DNA from: Streptococcus ruminicola
GTDB lineage: Bacteria; Bacillota; Bacilli; Lactobacillales; Streptococcaceae
NCBI RefSeq assembly: GCF_011387195.1
Contig: NZ_CP046919.1
Coordinates: 496,001 to 560,000, forward strand
Length of the DNA: 64,000 nucleotides
Direction of reading: 5' to 3'
Part shown: positions 8,116 through 16,863 of the stretch, piece by piece
Position numbering within the stretch: position 1 is the stretch's first letter
Layout: every line of letters starts with the position of its first letter
Notes under the pieces: generated by a model
Told to the model about the DNA's origin: nothing
Seen by the model: the letters and a program-made list of their open reading frames with translations, nothing else
The model's database searches: none
Program-made: the position numbers and the translations under genes

Positions 8116-8802
8116 CTACAGTTGCTGTACTAAATAGTCAAAAATCTTCCGGCTTTCTGCTTTTTCTAACAGTAATTCTGGATGCCATTGGAAGCCTAAA
8201 ATGGGTGCTCCATCCTTACTTTCATAAGCTTCAATTGTGCCGTCACGTGGGTCACGTGCTGTTGCAACCAAACTTGGTGCCAACTCTTTCACACTTTGTT
8301 GGTGGAAAGAATTAACCCAAGCACCATTAGCAACTAACTTACTAACACGGCTATTTGGTAGAATCTCCACTTCTTGTGATGTCCCTGAAAACTCTTTTTG
8401 CCAGTGGTGTTCAACCTTTTGGTTCAAGGTTCCACCCAAAGCAACATTAAGCAATTGCATACCGCGGCAAACTGCGAAAATTGGTTTCTTTTGCTTCAAA
8501 GCTTCTTTAATCAAAGCCAGTTCAAATTTATCACGTTCCAAGCTATAATCATCACTGTCAATTGATTTTCTTTCACCATAAAACTCAGGAGTTACGTTTT
8601 GACCACCTGATAGGATTAGTTTATCAATCATGTCGATGTAATCTTTAGCCAAGTCTGGACTAGCAACAGGAATGACAATCGGAAGTCCCCCAGCTTCCTT
8701 GACCCCGTCAGATAAACGTCTTGACACCATATCATATGGCAAACCAGACCGTGCTGGAAGTTCTTTGATATTTCCCGAAATGCCAACAACAACTTTCTCC
8801 AT
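8116..8802 (-). CDS. Gamma-glutamyl-gamma-aminobutyrate hydrolase family protein (class I GATase-like)
   Basis: A 228-residue class I glutamine-amidotransferase-fold hydrolase of the peptidase C26/PuuD-like family. The nucleophile elbow AVCRGMQ places the catalytic cysteine at C112; the partner motif FQWHPE supplies H207 and E209. Such enzymes cleave gamma-glutamyl bonds; with an amino-acid receptor and an M20 peptidase downstream it may process gamma-glutamyl amino acids or peptides taken up by the cell, but this is inference. It is first in the operon 8802-5206 and has a promoter with a degenerate MET-box-like site upstream, placed as in metQ. Confidence 0.85.
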   Translation of the reverse strand: MEKVVVGISGNIKELPARSGLPYDMVSRRLSDGVKEAGGLPIVIPVASPDLAKDYIDMIDKLILSGGQNVTPEFYGERKSIDSDDYSLERDKFELALIKEALKQKKPIFAVCRGMQLLNVALGGTLNQKVEHHWQKEFSGTSQEVEILPNSRVSKLVANGAWVNSFHQQSVKELAPSLVATARDPRDGTIEAYESKDGAPILGFQWHPELLLEKAESRKIFDYLVQQL

Positions 8803-8855
8803 ACAAGCACCCCACTTTCTATCAATTATTAGAAGCCACTTTCTAAGTTAGAAAT

Positions 8856-8884
8856 ATTGTAAACCAAATCCCCAAAGATTACAA
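8856..8884 (-). promoter_or_regulatory. Promoter of the amidotransferase/binding-protein operon
   Basis: TTGTAA (8879-8884) and TACAAT (8856-8861) on the minus strand are 17 bases apart. Confidence 0.7.
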
Positions 8885-8905
8885 ATAGTTATTTTTTATC
8901 ATGGA

Positions 8906-8922
8906 GATAGGCTTTAGCTATA
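8906..8922. promoter_or_regulatory. Degenerate MET-box-like site
   Basis: On the minus strand the site reads TATAG-CTAAAGC-CTATC, keeping the TATAG/CTAT arms and 11 of 17 positions of the perfect MET-box at 5183. It is 21 bases upstream of the -35, against 22 at metQ, which argues for a real activator site. Confidence 0.5.
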
Positions 8923-8925
8923 ACC

Positions 8926-8966
8926 AAAAAAGACACCCAGTCTTTCGACTGAATGTCCTCTTTTTT
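8926..8966. terminator. Terminator of the YebC gene (symmetric)
   Basis: GACA-AGTC/GACT-TGTC arms with a TTTC loop (8932-8957) are flanked by an A-run and a T-run. It ends the leftward yebC transcript before the next promoter. Confidence 0.8.
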
Positions 8967-8977
8967 ATACTATCAGA

Positions 8978-9694
8978 TTAGAAATCAGATACGTTGTGGT
9001 AAACTTTTTGAACGTCTTCGTCATCTTCAAGAGCGTCAACAAGTTTTTCAAATGTTTCAAGGTCTTCACCTTCAAGTGTCACTTCTGATTGAGGAATCAT
9101 TTCAAGTTCAGTAACTTTGAATTCTTCAATACCGTTAGCACGCAAAGCTTCGATACCTTTGTGAAGGTCAGTTGGAGCTGTGTAGACAGTAACAACACCG
9201 TCTTCTGCTTCAACGTCTTCAACATCAACGTCAGCTTCTAGCAATTGTTCAAAAATGCTGTCTGCATCGTCACCGTCAAAGACAATAACACCTTTTTTGT
9301 CGAACATGTAAGAAACTGAACCAGATGCTCCCATGTTACCACCGTTTTTACCAAATGCAGTACGCAAGTTAGCAGCAGTACGGTTAACGTTACTTGTCAA
9401 AGTATCAACGATAATCATTGAACCGTTTGGTCCAAATCCTTCGTAACGACCTTCAACGAAAGTTTCGTCTGTATTACCTTTTGCTTTATCGATAGCGCGG
9501 TCGATAACGTGTTTTGGTACTTGCGCTTGTTTTGCACGTTCAAGTACAAATTTCAAAGCTGAGTTTGATTCTGGATCTGGTTCACCTTTTTTAGCAGCAA
9601 CATAGATTTCAACACCAAATTTAGCGTAAACTTTTGAGTTAGCACCATCTTTGGCAGTTTTTTTGGCAACAATATTGGCCCACTTACGTCCCAT
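8978..9694 (-). CDS. YebC/PmpR (TACO1) family protein
   Basis: A 238-residue YebC-family protein starting [12 protein letters not shown], with the family motifs [14 protein letters not shown] and YEGFGPNG and an acidic C-terminal end. Family members have been described both as DNA-binding regulators and as ribosome-associated factors that help translation of proline-rich stretches; which applies here is not visible. It is a single-gene transcript with its own promoter about 115 bases upstream and a terminator just downstream. Confidence 0.9.
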   Translation of the reverse strand: MGRKWANIVAKKTAKDGANSKVYAKFGVEIYVAAKKGEPDPESNSALKFVLERAKQAQVPKHVIDRAIDKAKGNTDETFVEGRYEGFGPNGSMIIVDTLTSNVNRTAANLRTAFGKNGGNMGASGSVSYMFDKKGVIVFDGDDADSIFEQLLEADVDVEDVEAEDGVVTVYTAPTDLHKGIEALRANGIEEFKVTELEMIPQSEVTLEGEDLETFEKLVDALEDDEDVQKVYHNVSDF

Positions 9695-9808
9695 GGGTAT
9701 TCTCCTTTGTAAAGATTATTATTTGTTTTAGCATAATTAATGATTGACTACAAAATAGCCAAATATCAAACTACTGAACTAGCAAAAGCTAAATTCGTAA
9801 TCCTTTTT

Positions 9809-9837
9809 ATTATAGCACTTTGACAAGGCTGTGTAAA
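9809..9837 (-). promoter_or_regulatory. Promoter of the YebC gene
   Basis: TTTACA (9832-9837) and TATAAT (9809-9814) on the minus strand have a 17-base spacer and a TGC extended -10. The rest of the 263-base gap between yebC and the MerR gene holds only this leader and the MerR terminator. Confidence 0.7.
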
Positions 9838-9922
9838 ATGGGGATGGTGTTTTATTACATTATTGCTGTTATAATGCTACTTTCATTCTTCTCTAATTAA
9901 ATCCATTTTTTAGAAAATGAAA

Positions 9923-9947
9923 AGCCAAGCTTTTAAAAAGCTTGGGC
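9923..9947 (-). terminator. Terminator of the MerR gene
   Basis: AGCCAAGCTT/AAGCTTGGGCT arms close around a short A/T loop. On the minus strand it is followed by TTTTCATTTT. Confidence 0.7.
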
Positions 9948-9957
9948 TACTGATAAA

Positions 9958-10680
9958 TTATCCATTATTTCTAACATATTCTGCAATGGCAGAGCTGACA
10001 AAACTAGCTGTCCCTTGACCTGCCGTTTTATCGATAAAAGCTGTGAAACGATTATCCGCAATATACATTTGCCCCAGACCTGACAAAATCTCCATATCAC
10101 ATGGGTAAAAATGCTCACTAATATAGCTTTGTAAAGTTTCAACTTGTTTTTGAACCTTGCTATCAGAAAGAGAATGCTCTTTTAGCTTCGCAAAGGCTTT
10201 CATTATCGCTGCCATTTCTTCCGTAATGACCGAAAAATCAGTCTGTGGATTTTTTTCAAATGCTTGATAAGCTTCCGTTGTTCCCCAACGTTCTTTAGCT
10301 TCTCTTTGAAAAGCTTCCAACTCTGACTTGTCGTAAGCCGTAAATGTCATCATGTTTCCTCCATTTTCCTGCAAGGACTTGGCTTGACAAATAACTTTTT
10401 CCAAATGCTCTTTTTTCAATTCGAGCCATTTTATCTGCTCGCATAAAGCTTCTTCTTTGTCATAGCTTGGGTCCGACAGGATTTCCTTTATTTTTTTAAG
10501 AGGAAATTCTAGCTCACGAAACAGAAGAATTTCTTGCAAGCGTTCAAATGCGTCCATATCATAAAAGCGATAGCCATTTTCCCCAATAAAAGAGGGAGTT
10601 AAAAGACCAATCTGATCATAATAATGCAACGTTCGCACGCTAATGCCTGATATCTGACTCATCTCTTTTACTGTTTTCAT
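9958..10680 (-). CDS. MerR family regulator with TipAS antibiotic-recognition domain
   Basis: A 240-residue MerR-type activator. Residues 1-70 form the winged helix (VRTLHYYDQIGLLTPS), followed by the coupling coiled coil to about 110, then a TipAS-like all-helical domain containing YDKSELEAFQREAKERWG and ending in the FIDKTAGQGTASFVSSAIAEYV core. TipAL-type proteins bind thiopeptides or varied hydrophobic drugs covalently or tightly through the TipAS domain. No transporter or resistance gene adjoins it. Its own promoter has the hallmark 19-base spacer with a central dyad, so it is autoregulated; other targets would lie elsewhere. Confidence 0.88.
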   Translation of the reverse strand: MKTVKEMSQISGISVRTLHYYDQIGLLTPSFIGENGYRFYDMDAFERLQEILLFRELEFPLKKIKEILSDPSYDKEEALCEQIKWLELKKEHLEKVICQAKSLQENGGNMMTFTAYDKSELEAFQREAKERWGTTEAYQAFEKNPQTDFSVITEEMAAIMKAFAKLKEHSLSDSKVQKQVETLQSYISEHFYPCDMEILSGLGQMYIADNRFTAFIDKTAGQGTASFVSSAIAEYVRNNG

Positions 10681-10702
10681 GTACTAGCTCCTCTCGATGA
10701 TA

Positions 10703-10733
10703 AGTATAGGCTATAACGTTACGTTAGGGTCAA
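10703..10733 (-). promoter_or_regulatory. MerR-type promoter with 19-base spacer and operator
   Basis: On the minus strand TTGACC (10728-10733) and TATACT (10703-10708) are spaced by 19 bases. The spacer holds the dyad TAACGT-T-ACGTTA (10714-10726). This is the classic layout that a MerR protein untwists to activate. Confidence 0.85.
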
Positions 10734-10765
10734 GAGAAAAAATGAAGTTTTTTGTTTGCAAACGT

Positions 10766-11860
10766 TTACTTATCAATTCTCACTGGAACTTTTCCCCAAG
10801 TTTGTTCTTGAAGTTGTGGATTTCCAAGCTGATAGACTTGGTCAGCTTGTTGCGTCACCGCATCCCACGGTTTTGCACCGATTCGAGCGACGATATCCAC
10901 AGACTTTTTCACCGTTTTAAGGTGTTTTTGCCCTTTTTCGGTAAATCCAAGCACATGTACCGCTTCTGGCAATGGTTTTTCCACAGCTCCGACCAAAATG
11001 TAAGTCAAAATGCGACGGATTCGAGCCTTCGTGTAGCGTTTTGTGGCGACTTTATCCACCAATTCGTCCACAGTCGCTACGCTCCGAATAGCAGAGCGGA
11101 TACGGCTGGCTAACTCTTCATTTACCTGGAAAATCCCTGTCAAATCAGGGTTGGTCACGATTTGGTACTTGAGCAATTGGAAATAATTCTCCCAAGTCAC
11201 TTGAGGGGCGCCTAGAAAAAGGTCAGCTTGCGGCATGAATTTATCCACAAAATCCTTGTCTTGCCTGTGGATACGCAGATTTGTCGCGGAAGCAAAAGCC
11301 ACATCGGTGTCTAGTGAGTGATAACCTGCTCCCTGACGCATGATTGGGCTAAGCTTGATTGATTTTCCTGCGCAAGCTTTGGCATAAGAAAGCCCTAAAA
11401 TATGATTTGGCGTGTTACCTGTGAAGTTGACACCAGCAAATGTCTCCCACATTTTCTGCGTTTTCTGTGGATAAGACAAATTATCTGGTAAATTTTGCAA
11501 GTAATCCACCATTTTCTGTTGATTATCCGCATAAATCTGTGAAAAGTGTTGATAATCCAGATTTTCTTCTGTCCCAAATGCCAAGTTATCCACACCAAGA
11601 CGCTCTAAAATGTCCACCGCCCCCTGTGCAAAGTAGTCCGCTGACTGAACAGCCACCAAAAATGGCAGCTCAACCACCAAATCAGCACCGCATTTCAGAG
11701 CCATTTCCGCGCGCGTCCATTTGTCCACAACCGCAGGCTCACCACGTTGGACAAAATTCCCAGACATGGCAACAATCTTGACCCCTTCAGCCTGCGACAA
11801 CAAATAACGATGCCCATTATGAAAAGGATTAAATTCAGCAACGATACCAGTGATAGTCAT
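10766..11860 (-). CDS. tmcAL: tRNA(Met) cytidine acetate ligase TmcAL
   Basis: A 364-residue nucleotidyltransferase-fold enzyme (YlbM/UPF0348) that activates acetate with ATP and acetylates the wobble cytidine of elongator tRNA-Met. The N-terminal [13 protein letters not shown] motif carries HNGH at 14-17, the HxGH-type ATP site. The open frame extends four codons upstream to a GTG, but that codon overlaps the AGGT ribosome site that lies five bases before the ATG at 11860, so the ATG is chosen. In many streptococci it directly follows the yqe methyltransferase gene; here a 642-residue gene lies between them. Confidence 0.88.
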   Translation of the reverse strand: MTITGIVAEFNPFHNGHRYLLSQAEGVKIVAMSGNFVQRGEPAVVDKWTRAEMALKCGADLVVELPFLVAVQSADYFAQGAVDILERLGVDNLAFGTEENLDYQHFSQIYADNQQKMVDYLQNLPDNLSYPQKTQKMWETFAGVNFTGNTPNHILGLSYAKACAGKSIKLSPIMRQGAGYHSLDTDVAFASATNLRIHRQDKDFVDKFMPQADLFLGAPQVTWENYFQLLKYQIVTNPDLTGIFQVNEELASRIRSAIRSVATVDELVDKVATKRYTKARIRRILTYILVGAVEKPLPEAVHVLGFTEKGQKHLKTVKKSVDIVARIGAKPWDAVTQQADQVYQLGNPQLQEQTWGKVPVRIDK

Positions 11861-11940
11861 GAAGTACCTCACATATAATAAAAATTTTTAATCAGATTCC
11901 TAGATTTTATCGTCTTTTCTCCTACTTAGATTTGTTTTCT

Positions 11941-13869
11941 TTATTGAATAGCAAAACCATTTTCAATATAGTTGACTGCTTCTAATACTGAATTTTCATC
12001 TATTTTTGGACGATTGGCAATAACATTTAAGACTTGTTCTTCTACCAGAACTTCTCTCGTGTATTTTCGATTAATCATTGATTGTTTGTTTTTAAACATT
12101 TCTCGGAGTTTCTTGCCTAAATCTTTATCAAAAATTGCCTCTTGAACCTGAGAAAATTCCTCCTCAGAAAGTGGAATAGACATAACTACATCCATAAATT
12201 CTTCTTTAAGTATAGCAAACATTTCTACCCTATCATCTTCGATAAAATGATCAAGAATCTTTTTTGCCCCAATTGTTGCTCCTGTAGCGCCTACTACAGC
12301 TACACCTAAACCAGGGACCACTGTTCCTAATGCTGCAGCACCAAGTACCCCACTACCAGCAACTGCAGAATTCTTCAATAATTGCTGCTTTGAAATCCTC
12401 CCTGTCAGAGCATAAAAAACATCTGGTCCCATAACAATACCAACAGAAATTACACCTGCTGCGCCACGTGCGACGGTTTCAGCAGCAATCTGTTTACCAG
12501 TCATATTTACTATTTTTGCTGTAACAACTTTACCTATTTGCTGTGACCCTGCATAAATCATGGTCCCAGTAAACATAGTTTTCACACTGCTCTTAAAAGC
12601 TAATTTAGCTGACTTTTCAATAGAATTACCCGCCCACTTAGCTTGTGCAAAAACAATGACAAAACTAATTCCAGCAACAGGTAAAGATTGAATAGCACCA
12701 TCCAGAACATCATACTTTATAGAGGTTAAATTCCCCCCCTTAGCAATCAGTTTAGCTTCATTATAAGTCACATGACCTTTTTTAACAATTTTGTATGCAT
12801 CATTCGGATCGGTATGACCTGAAACTTTACCATCTCTAATCTTGTTCTTCATCAATTTAATAGCATCATTATATTGATCTCTAGGAACCTCTAATTGCAT
12901 ATTGGGGTATCGATACATGCCTCCATCAGCCTGTTTATCGAATGCAGCATTGATAGTATTTCTAGCATTTGAACAATATTTCGTTTGGATAAATTGACTC
13001 CCAACTCTACGGTCAGCACCATTTTTAGCATTGTCCTGGCCGACTTGATGAACCTCCCTAAATGGATGTAATACCTTATCAACCATATCATTAGCATGCT
13101 CTGCAGCATAACCATGAGCTTGGTTAGCACTCGCAGTTGCATTAAATTGAATATCTTTAAGGTGATTACCGAATGTCCGATTTAGTCCCACAATACTTCC
13201 AATACGAGTACCTCTATCAGTTATATTAATACTATCTTGATTAGTAATATATTCTTCTACTTCTTGTTCAATAAAATTATTATACAAGTCAGCTGTATAA
13301 CCTGTACTAATTAAACGTCTTAATTGAACGACAAAATTATCGATTTCTTCTTCAATAGGAAATTTAAATTGTTTAACTTTGGTTGGATAGTACAATAAAA
13401 TTTCGTCTTGTTCTTTGGAAACTTTCCATAATCCGTCAAATTTAAAAAAATCTGATTTTCGAATATATTTTCTTTTGTACCCCCTTGATTTATCTCTATT
13501 TTTTAATTGTATTCTGTGATAAATCCCATCCTTCGTTAACAACATTCCATATTCCAAAAACTCCCCTTCTTCTTTACTCCTAATTGGAGTAAAGCCAAAA
13601 TATTCCAATTCATCTATTGAATTCGTTATTCTTTCAAAATTTTTGTCTCCAATAATAAACCACTTAGCTCTTCCATATGGTATTTTATCTCCAGAATAGT
13701 AAAACGAAGATGAACCAATATCATTCAATATGTTTCTTATCTTATCTTCATCATAGTCATGTAAATCACTATATTCAGACACCCAATTTTTAAATTGTTG
13801 TTTTAAACTTAATTCATTCCGAAAACGTATTAAAAGAATCATGATAAATATAACTACTATCCAAAACAT
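11941..13869 (-). CDS. Unrecognised 642-residue membrane protein, possible QxK nuclease core
   Basis: I cannot assign a known function. Residues 2-15 form a hydrophobic anchor. A soluble region runs to about 240. Then comes a conserved-looking block: HGYAAEHAND (252-261, E257), GQDNAKNGADRRV (277-289, D279/D286) and FIQTKY (293-298, Q295, K297). The E...D...QxK order resembles a PD-(D/E)xK/QxK endonuclease core. Next is QLEVPRDQY (325-333) and a charged segment to about 380, then hydrophobic, glycine-rich stretches (395-412, 430-447, 465-485, 500-535, the last rich in small residues) and a helical, charged tail. AAGGAG lies eight bases before the ATG. It sits inside the otherwise conserved yqe-tmcAL order and looks more AT-rich than its neighbours, which suggests acquisition. 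Alternative readings are a phage-defence effector, a toxin-like protein or a membrane-remodelling protein. Confidence 0.55.
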   Translation of the reverse strand: MFWIVVIFIMILLIRFRNELSLKQQFKNWVSEYSDLHDYDEDKIRNILNDIGSSSFYYSGDKIPYGRAKWFIIGDKNFERITNSIDELEYFGFTPIRSKEEGEFLEYGMLLTKDGIYHRIQLKNRDKSRGYKRKYIRKSDFFKFDGLWKVSKEQDEILLYYPTKVKQFKFPIEEEIDNFVVQLRRLISTGYTADLYNNFIEQEVEEYITNQDSINITDRGTRIGSIVGLNRTFGNHLKDIQFNATASANQAHGYAAEHANDMVDKVLHPFREVHQVGQDNAKNGADRRVGSQFIQTKYCSNARNTINAAFDKQADGGMYRYPNMQLEVPRDQYNDAIKLMKNKIRDGKVSGHTDPNDAYKIVKKGHVTYNEAKLIAKGGNLTSIKYDVLDGAIQSLPVAGISFVIVFAQAKWAGNSIEKSAKLAFKSSVKTMFTGTMIYAGSQQIGKVVTAKIVNMTGKQIAAETVARGAAGVISVGIVMGPDVFYALTGRISKQQLLKNSAVAGSGVLGAAALGTVVPGLGVAVVGATGATIGAKKILDHFIEDDRVEMFAILKEEFMDVVMSIPLSEEEFSQVQEAIFDKDLGKKLREMFKNKQSMINRKYTREVLVEEQVLNVIANRPKIDENSVLEAVNYIENGFAIQ

Positions 13870-13940
13870 CTTCTATACTCCTTAAAAAAACTATAACTTT
13901 ATATTTTTCTAAAATTTACAATCTAACTTAGGGCTACTGC

Positions 13941-14678
13941 CTACTTCTGGCACACAAAGAACCAGCGTTCTGATTTTTTGCGTGGTTTTTTGTCTTCGAA
14001 ATCAGCGTAGAGTTTGAATGATTTGAAGCCTGCTTGTTCCAAGAGGATGTCGTAAGTCAAGACTTCGTAAGTGCGTTCTTCGTGGACTTCGTCGTAGCGT
14101 GTGAAGCGTCCGTCTTCGTCTTGCAAGAAGAAAGTCAATTCGTGGACAACTGAGTGCGGTGCGTCATCAGCGTACGTGTCCCATACCATGGCAAACTCTT
14201 CCGCATTTTCGTGGTAAGAGTAGCCAGGAAAGACAGTATCAGTTTTATAAGTTGAGTGCACGTCAAAGATAAAGACACCGCCGTCATTTAAGCTATCGTA
14301 GACTTGTTTGAAAACGTCACCGACTTCAACTTCATCAGCCATGTAGCAGATAGAATCTGAATAGCATGTCACCAAATCGTATTTACCAGCTTGCGACAAA
14401 TCAAGCATGTTACCTTGTTTGAATTCGATAGCTTCACCTGCTGCTTCTGCGCGTTTTCTCGCGATTTCAAGCATGTCTTCACTCAAATCTAGCCCAGTCA
14501 CGTCAAAACCAGCTTTAGCAAAACGTACTGACTGAATCCCAGTTCCGCAGGCTAATTCCAAGAGTTTTTTCTTGTCTTTTGGAAAATGGCGGAGCGAAAA
14601 GTCAGTCCACTTGTCATAAAGGCTGTCATCCATGATAGCATCATAAACTGCTGCAAATTTTTCGTAATTTTTGTTCAT
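13941..14678 (-). CDS. Class I SAM-dependent methyltransferase (YqeM type)
   Basis: A 245-residue Rossmann-fold methyltransferase. The SAM-binding loop is ELACGTG (41-47), followed by the acidic end of strand 2 (VTGLDLSEDML) and the motif IV-like LVTCYSDSICY. It belongs to the YqeM group found at the end of the yqeG-rsfS operon of Firmicutes; the substrate is not established. It follows rsfS after 85 bases and precedes the unrecognised 642-residue gene. Confidence 0.85.
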   Translation of the reverse strand: MNKNYEKFAAVYDAIMDDSLYDKWTDFSLRHFPKDKKKLLELACGTGIQSVRFAKAGFDVTGLDLSEDMLEIARKRAEAAGEAIEFKQGNMLDLSQAGKYDLVTCYSDSICYMADEVEVGDVFKQVYDSLNDGGVFIFDVHSTYKTDTVFPGYSYHENAEEFAMVWDTYADDAPHSVVHELTFFLQDEDGRFTRYDEVHEERTYEVLTYDILLEQAGFKSFKLYADFEDKKPRKKSERWFFVCQK

Positions 14679-14763
14679 TGTTTTGTCCTATCAAACTTCT
14701 ATCATTCTTAGAATGAAATAATCTGAGACAAGTGCCCCAGATTATAAGAATAATGCTGCAAAA

Positions 14764-15117
14764 TTAAGCAAGGTATTCTGACACGTCAACCATTGGTGCT
14801 TCATGCCAAAGTTTTTCAATGTTGTAGTGTTCACGTTCGTCTTCTGAGAAGATGTGAACAACAACATCGTTAAGGTCAAGAAGTACCCAACCAGTACGGC
14901 TGTCACCTTCAGCATGGCTAGCATCGCCACCAGCTTCTTTAACTTTTTCACGGATATTTTCTGCAATAGCGTCCAATTGACGAGTGTTCATAGCGCTAAC
15001 CACTACAAAGTAATCAGTTACACTAGTCAATCCATAAAGGTCTAAGACAACCATGTCTTCTGCACGTTTTTCATCAGCTGCTTTCACAACAACAGCTAAA
15101 AGTTCTTCTTTAGTCAA
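14764..15117 (-). CDS. rsfS: Ribosome silencing factor RsfS
   Basis: A 117-residue RsfS/Iojap protein. The family binds ribosomal protein L14 on the 50S subunit and blocks joining to 30S, lowering translation in starvation. Typical segments are [29 protein letters not shown] and [29 protein letters not shown], of which the last is the best-known signature. Full length. It follows yqeK by 29 bases in the same transcript. Confidence 0.95.
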   Translation of the reverse strand: MTKEELLAVVVKAADEKRAEDMVVLDLYGLTSVTDYFVVVSAMNTRQLDAIAENIREKVKEAGGDASHAEGDSRTGWVLLDLNDVVVHIFSEDEREHYNIEKLWHEAPMVDVSEYLA

Positions 15118-15146
15118 TATAAATCCTCTTTCAATTCTATAAATAT

Positions 15147-15740
15147 CTAGTCTTTCAAATATTTCACATACGCATTATAAGTCTCAATGGTTTGTGGGAA
15201 GATTGGGAAGGCTTGGTGAGCGAGGTGTTCAACGGTATGGACAGTCTCGTAGGCAACTGCCTTGTCTAACGATTCTTTGGCAATCACGCGCGCTTCTTCC
15301 ACCAAGGGAAAACGGCGACCTGGCTCGATGTAATCAGCGACATAGATAATCTTATCAAGCAACGACATCTCACCAGAACCAACGGTATGAGTCTCAACAC
15401 TACGCAAGATTTCCTTGTCCGTCACGCCCAAATCTTCTTGAATCTTATAAATGCCGACCATGCCATGCCAGACATTATTACCCCATTTTTTGAGCTCAGG
15501 GTCAAGGTTATACTTGTCAATCAAATCCAGAAACTCTTGGTCTGAAAGTTCTTTGGCATAATCGTGAATCAAGCCAGCAAGTCCAGCTTTTTCAGTGTCA
15601 TAGCCATAGCGTTCAGCTAACTCAATTGCTGATTTTTCCACGCCAAGCACATGCTTGAAGCGTTTCTCGCTCATGACTGCAGCAACTTTATCTAAAAGCT
15701 CAGCTCGTTCGATTCCCGCTGTATATGTCTCATAGGCCAC
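15147..15740 (-). CDS. yqeK: HD-domain Ap4A hydrolase YqeK
   Basis: An HD-superfamily hydrolase of the YqeK group, which splits diadenosine tetraphosphate symmetrically to ADP. The HD pair lies in [11 protein letters not shown] (H59 and D60 from the chosen start), with upstream [13 protein letters not shown] supplying a further histidine. The open frame begins at a TTG at 15761, but the GTG at 15740 has an AAGAAGG site eight bases upstream and gives 197 residues, matching family length and N-terminal sequence. The start overlaps the nadD stop by 11 bases, so translation is coupled. Confidence 0.88.
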   Translation of the reverse strand: MAYETYTAGIERAELLDKVAAVMSEKRFKHVLGVEKSAIELAERYGYDTEKAGLAGLIHDYAKELSDQEFLDLIDKYNLDPELKKWGNNVWHGMVGIYKIQEDLGVTDKEILRSVETHTVGSGEMSLLDKIIYVADYIEPGRRFPLVEEARVIAKESLDKAVAYETVHTVEHLAHQAFPIFPQTIETYNAYVKYLKD

Positions 15741-16368
15741 GATAAAGACCTTCTTTCTCAATGTAGTCGATAACAGCTGGTGGTGTCAAAAAGTTTGGTC
15801 GACATCCAGTTTCAAAGTGATGACGAATCAAACTTGATGAAATGTCCATCATAGGCACATCGACCCAAATGACAGGATAAGATGTTCCTGCTTTGTATTT
15901 TGGACGTTGAACGCCGACAAATTGGACCATCTTGATAAGTTCATCAACCTTGTACCATTTTGGCAGATAATCCACCATGTCAGCACCGATAATGAAATAA
16001 TAATCAACGTCAGGGTTCTTTTCAATCAAGAGTTTCATGGTATCGTAAGTGTAACTTACACCTTTTCGCTCTAGCTCAATCGTCTCGATACCAAGACCAT
16101 CAACACCCTCGATAGCTAGTTCTAGCATCTTCAAGCGATGTTTCTCATCAATCGTGGCTTTTTTATCAAGGTGTGGAGGTTCATACTCAGGCATGAGAAG
16201 AACTTTATCCAAACACAATTGTTGGCGAACCTGATCAGCAACAACTAAGTGAGCATTGTGAACAGGATTGAAATTACCACCTAAAATCCCGATTTGTTTA
16301 CGATTTTTATCTTTTGCTTTTTTCTCCAATTCCACTTTGGTAAATGGAGTCAATAATTCTAATGCCAA
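15730..16368 (-). CDS. nadD: Nicotinate-nucleotide adenylyltransferase NadD
   Basis: Transfers AMP from ATP to nicotinate mononucleotide in NAD synthesis. The HxGH-type motif reads HNAH (37-40) inside [11 protein letters not shown], and the second ATP motif is ISSSLIRHH near the end. The frame opens at 16410, but a TTG at 16368 with GGAGG eight bases upstream starts the family-typical [14 protein letters not shown] and gives 212 residues; I chose it. It is part of the yqeG-to-methyltransferase operon. Confidence 0.9.
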   Translation of the reverse strand: MALELLTPFTKVELEKKAKDKNRKQIGILGGNFNPVHNAHLVVADQVRQQLCLDKVLLMPEYEPPHLDKKATIDEKHRLKMLELAIEGVDGLGIETIELERKGVSYTYDTMKLLIEKNPDVDYYFIIGADMVDYLPKWYKVDELIKMVQFVGVQRPKYKAGTSYPVIWVDVPMMDISSSLIRHHFETGCRPNFLTPPAVIDYIEKEGLYRGL

Positions 16369-16439
16369 TTCGACTACCTCCGAGCTTTGCACAATAAGTG
16401 CCAAACTCAACTAACTACATTGCCTGCAAAAACAGACTT

Positions 16440-16754
16440 TTATTTGTTCAAATCTTTAACTTTTGGTGAGATTTTGCGGTTTTGTTTTTTAGATGATTCT
16501 TTGTAAAGAATGATGATACGTCCGATTTTAAGGACAGTATCGCAACCAATCTCATCTTCTAAGATTTCAGCCACTTCATGGATGTCTTCATCAGTATTTT
16601 GAAGAAGAGTGACTTTGATTAATTCACGCGCATCCAATGCGTTGCGGACGCTTGTTTTAATTTGGTCGTTAAGACCGTTTTTCCCAATTTGTACAATTGG
16701 TTTCATTGAGTGTGCTTGTGATTTCAAAAAAGCACGTTGTTTTGATGTTAACAT
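16440..16754 (-). CDS. yhbY: Ribosome assembly RNA-binding protein YhbY
   Basis: A 104-residue CRM-domain protein that associates with pre-50S particles. It shows the LTSKQRAFLKSQAHSMKPIVQIGKNGL start and the GxxG-like RNA-binding turn, then an alpha-beta core. The C-terminal tail is basic (KKQNRKISPKVKDLNK). It lies 109 bases after yqeH; that gap holds nothing I can name beyond a weak hairpin. Confidence 0.93.
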   Translation of the reverse strand: MLTSKQRAFLKSQAHSMKPIVQIGKNGLNDQIKTSVRNALDARELIKVTLLQNTDEDIHEVAEILEDEIGCDTVLKIGRIIILYKESSKKQNRKISPKVKDLNK

Positions 16755-16863
16755 ATCTATAACTCTAAGGGCATCAAAATCAGATGTCGCTAAAGAATCA
16801 TCTGCTACTAGCCCTCGTCCAACTCAAAGAGAGCTTGAGCCAGACTTCCTTTCTTTTTATTTT

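Noticed and set aside
10697..11113. A 138-codon frame on the plus strand over the MerR promoter and tmcAL
   Set aside because: It is antisense to tmcAL and its start lies inside the MerR promoter; no known motif.
15741..15761. The longer TTG start of yqeK
   Set aside because: It would add seven residues overlapping nadD further, while the GTG at 15740 has a better ribosome site and family length.
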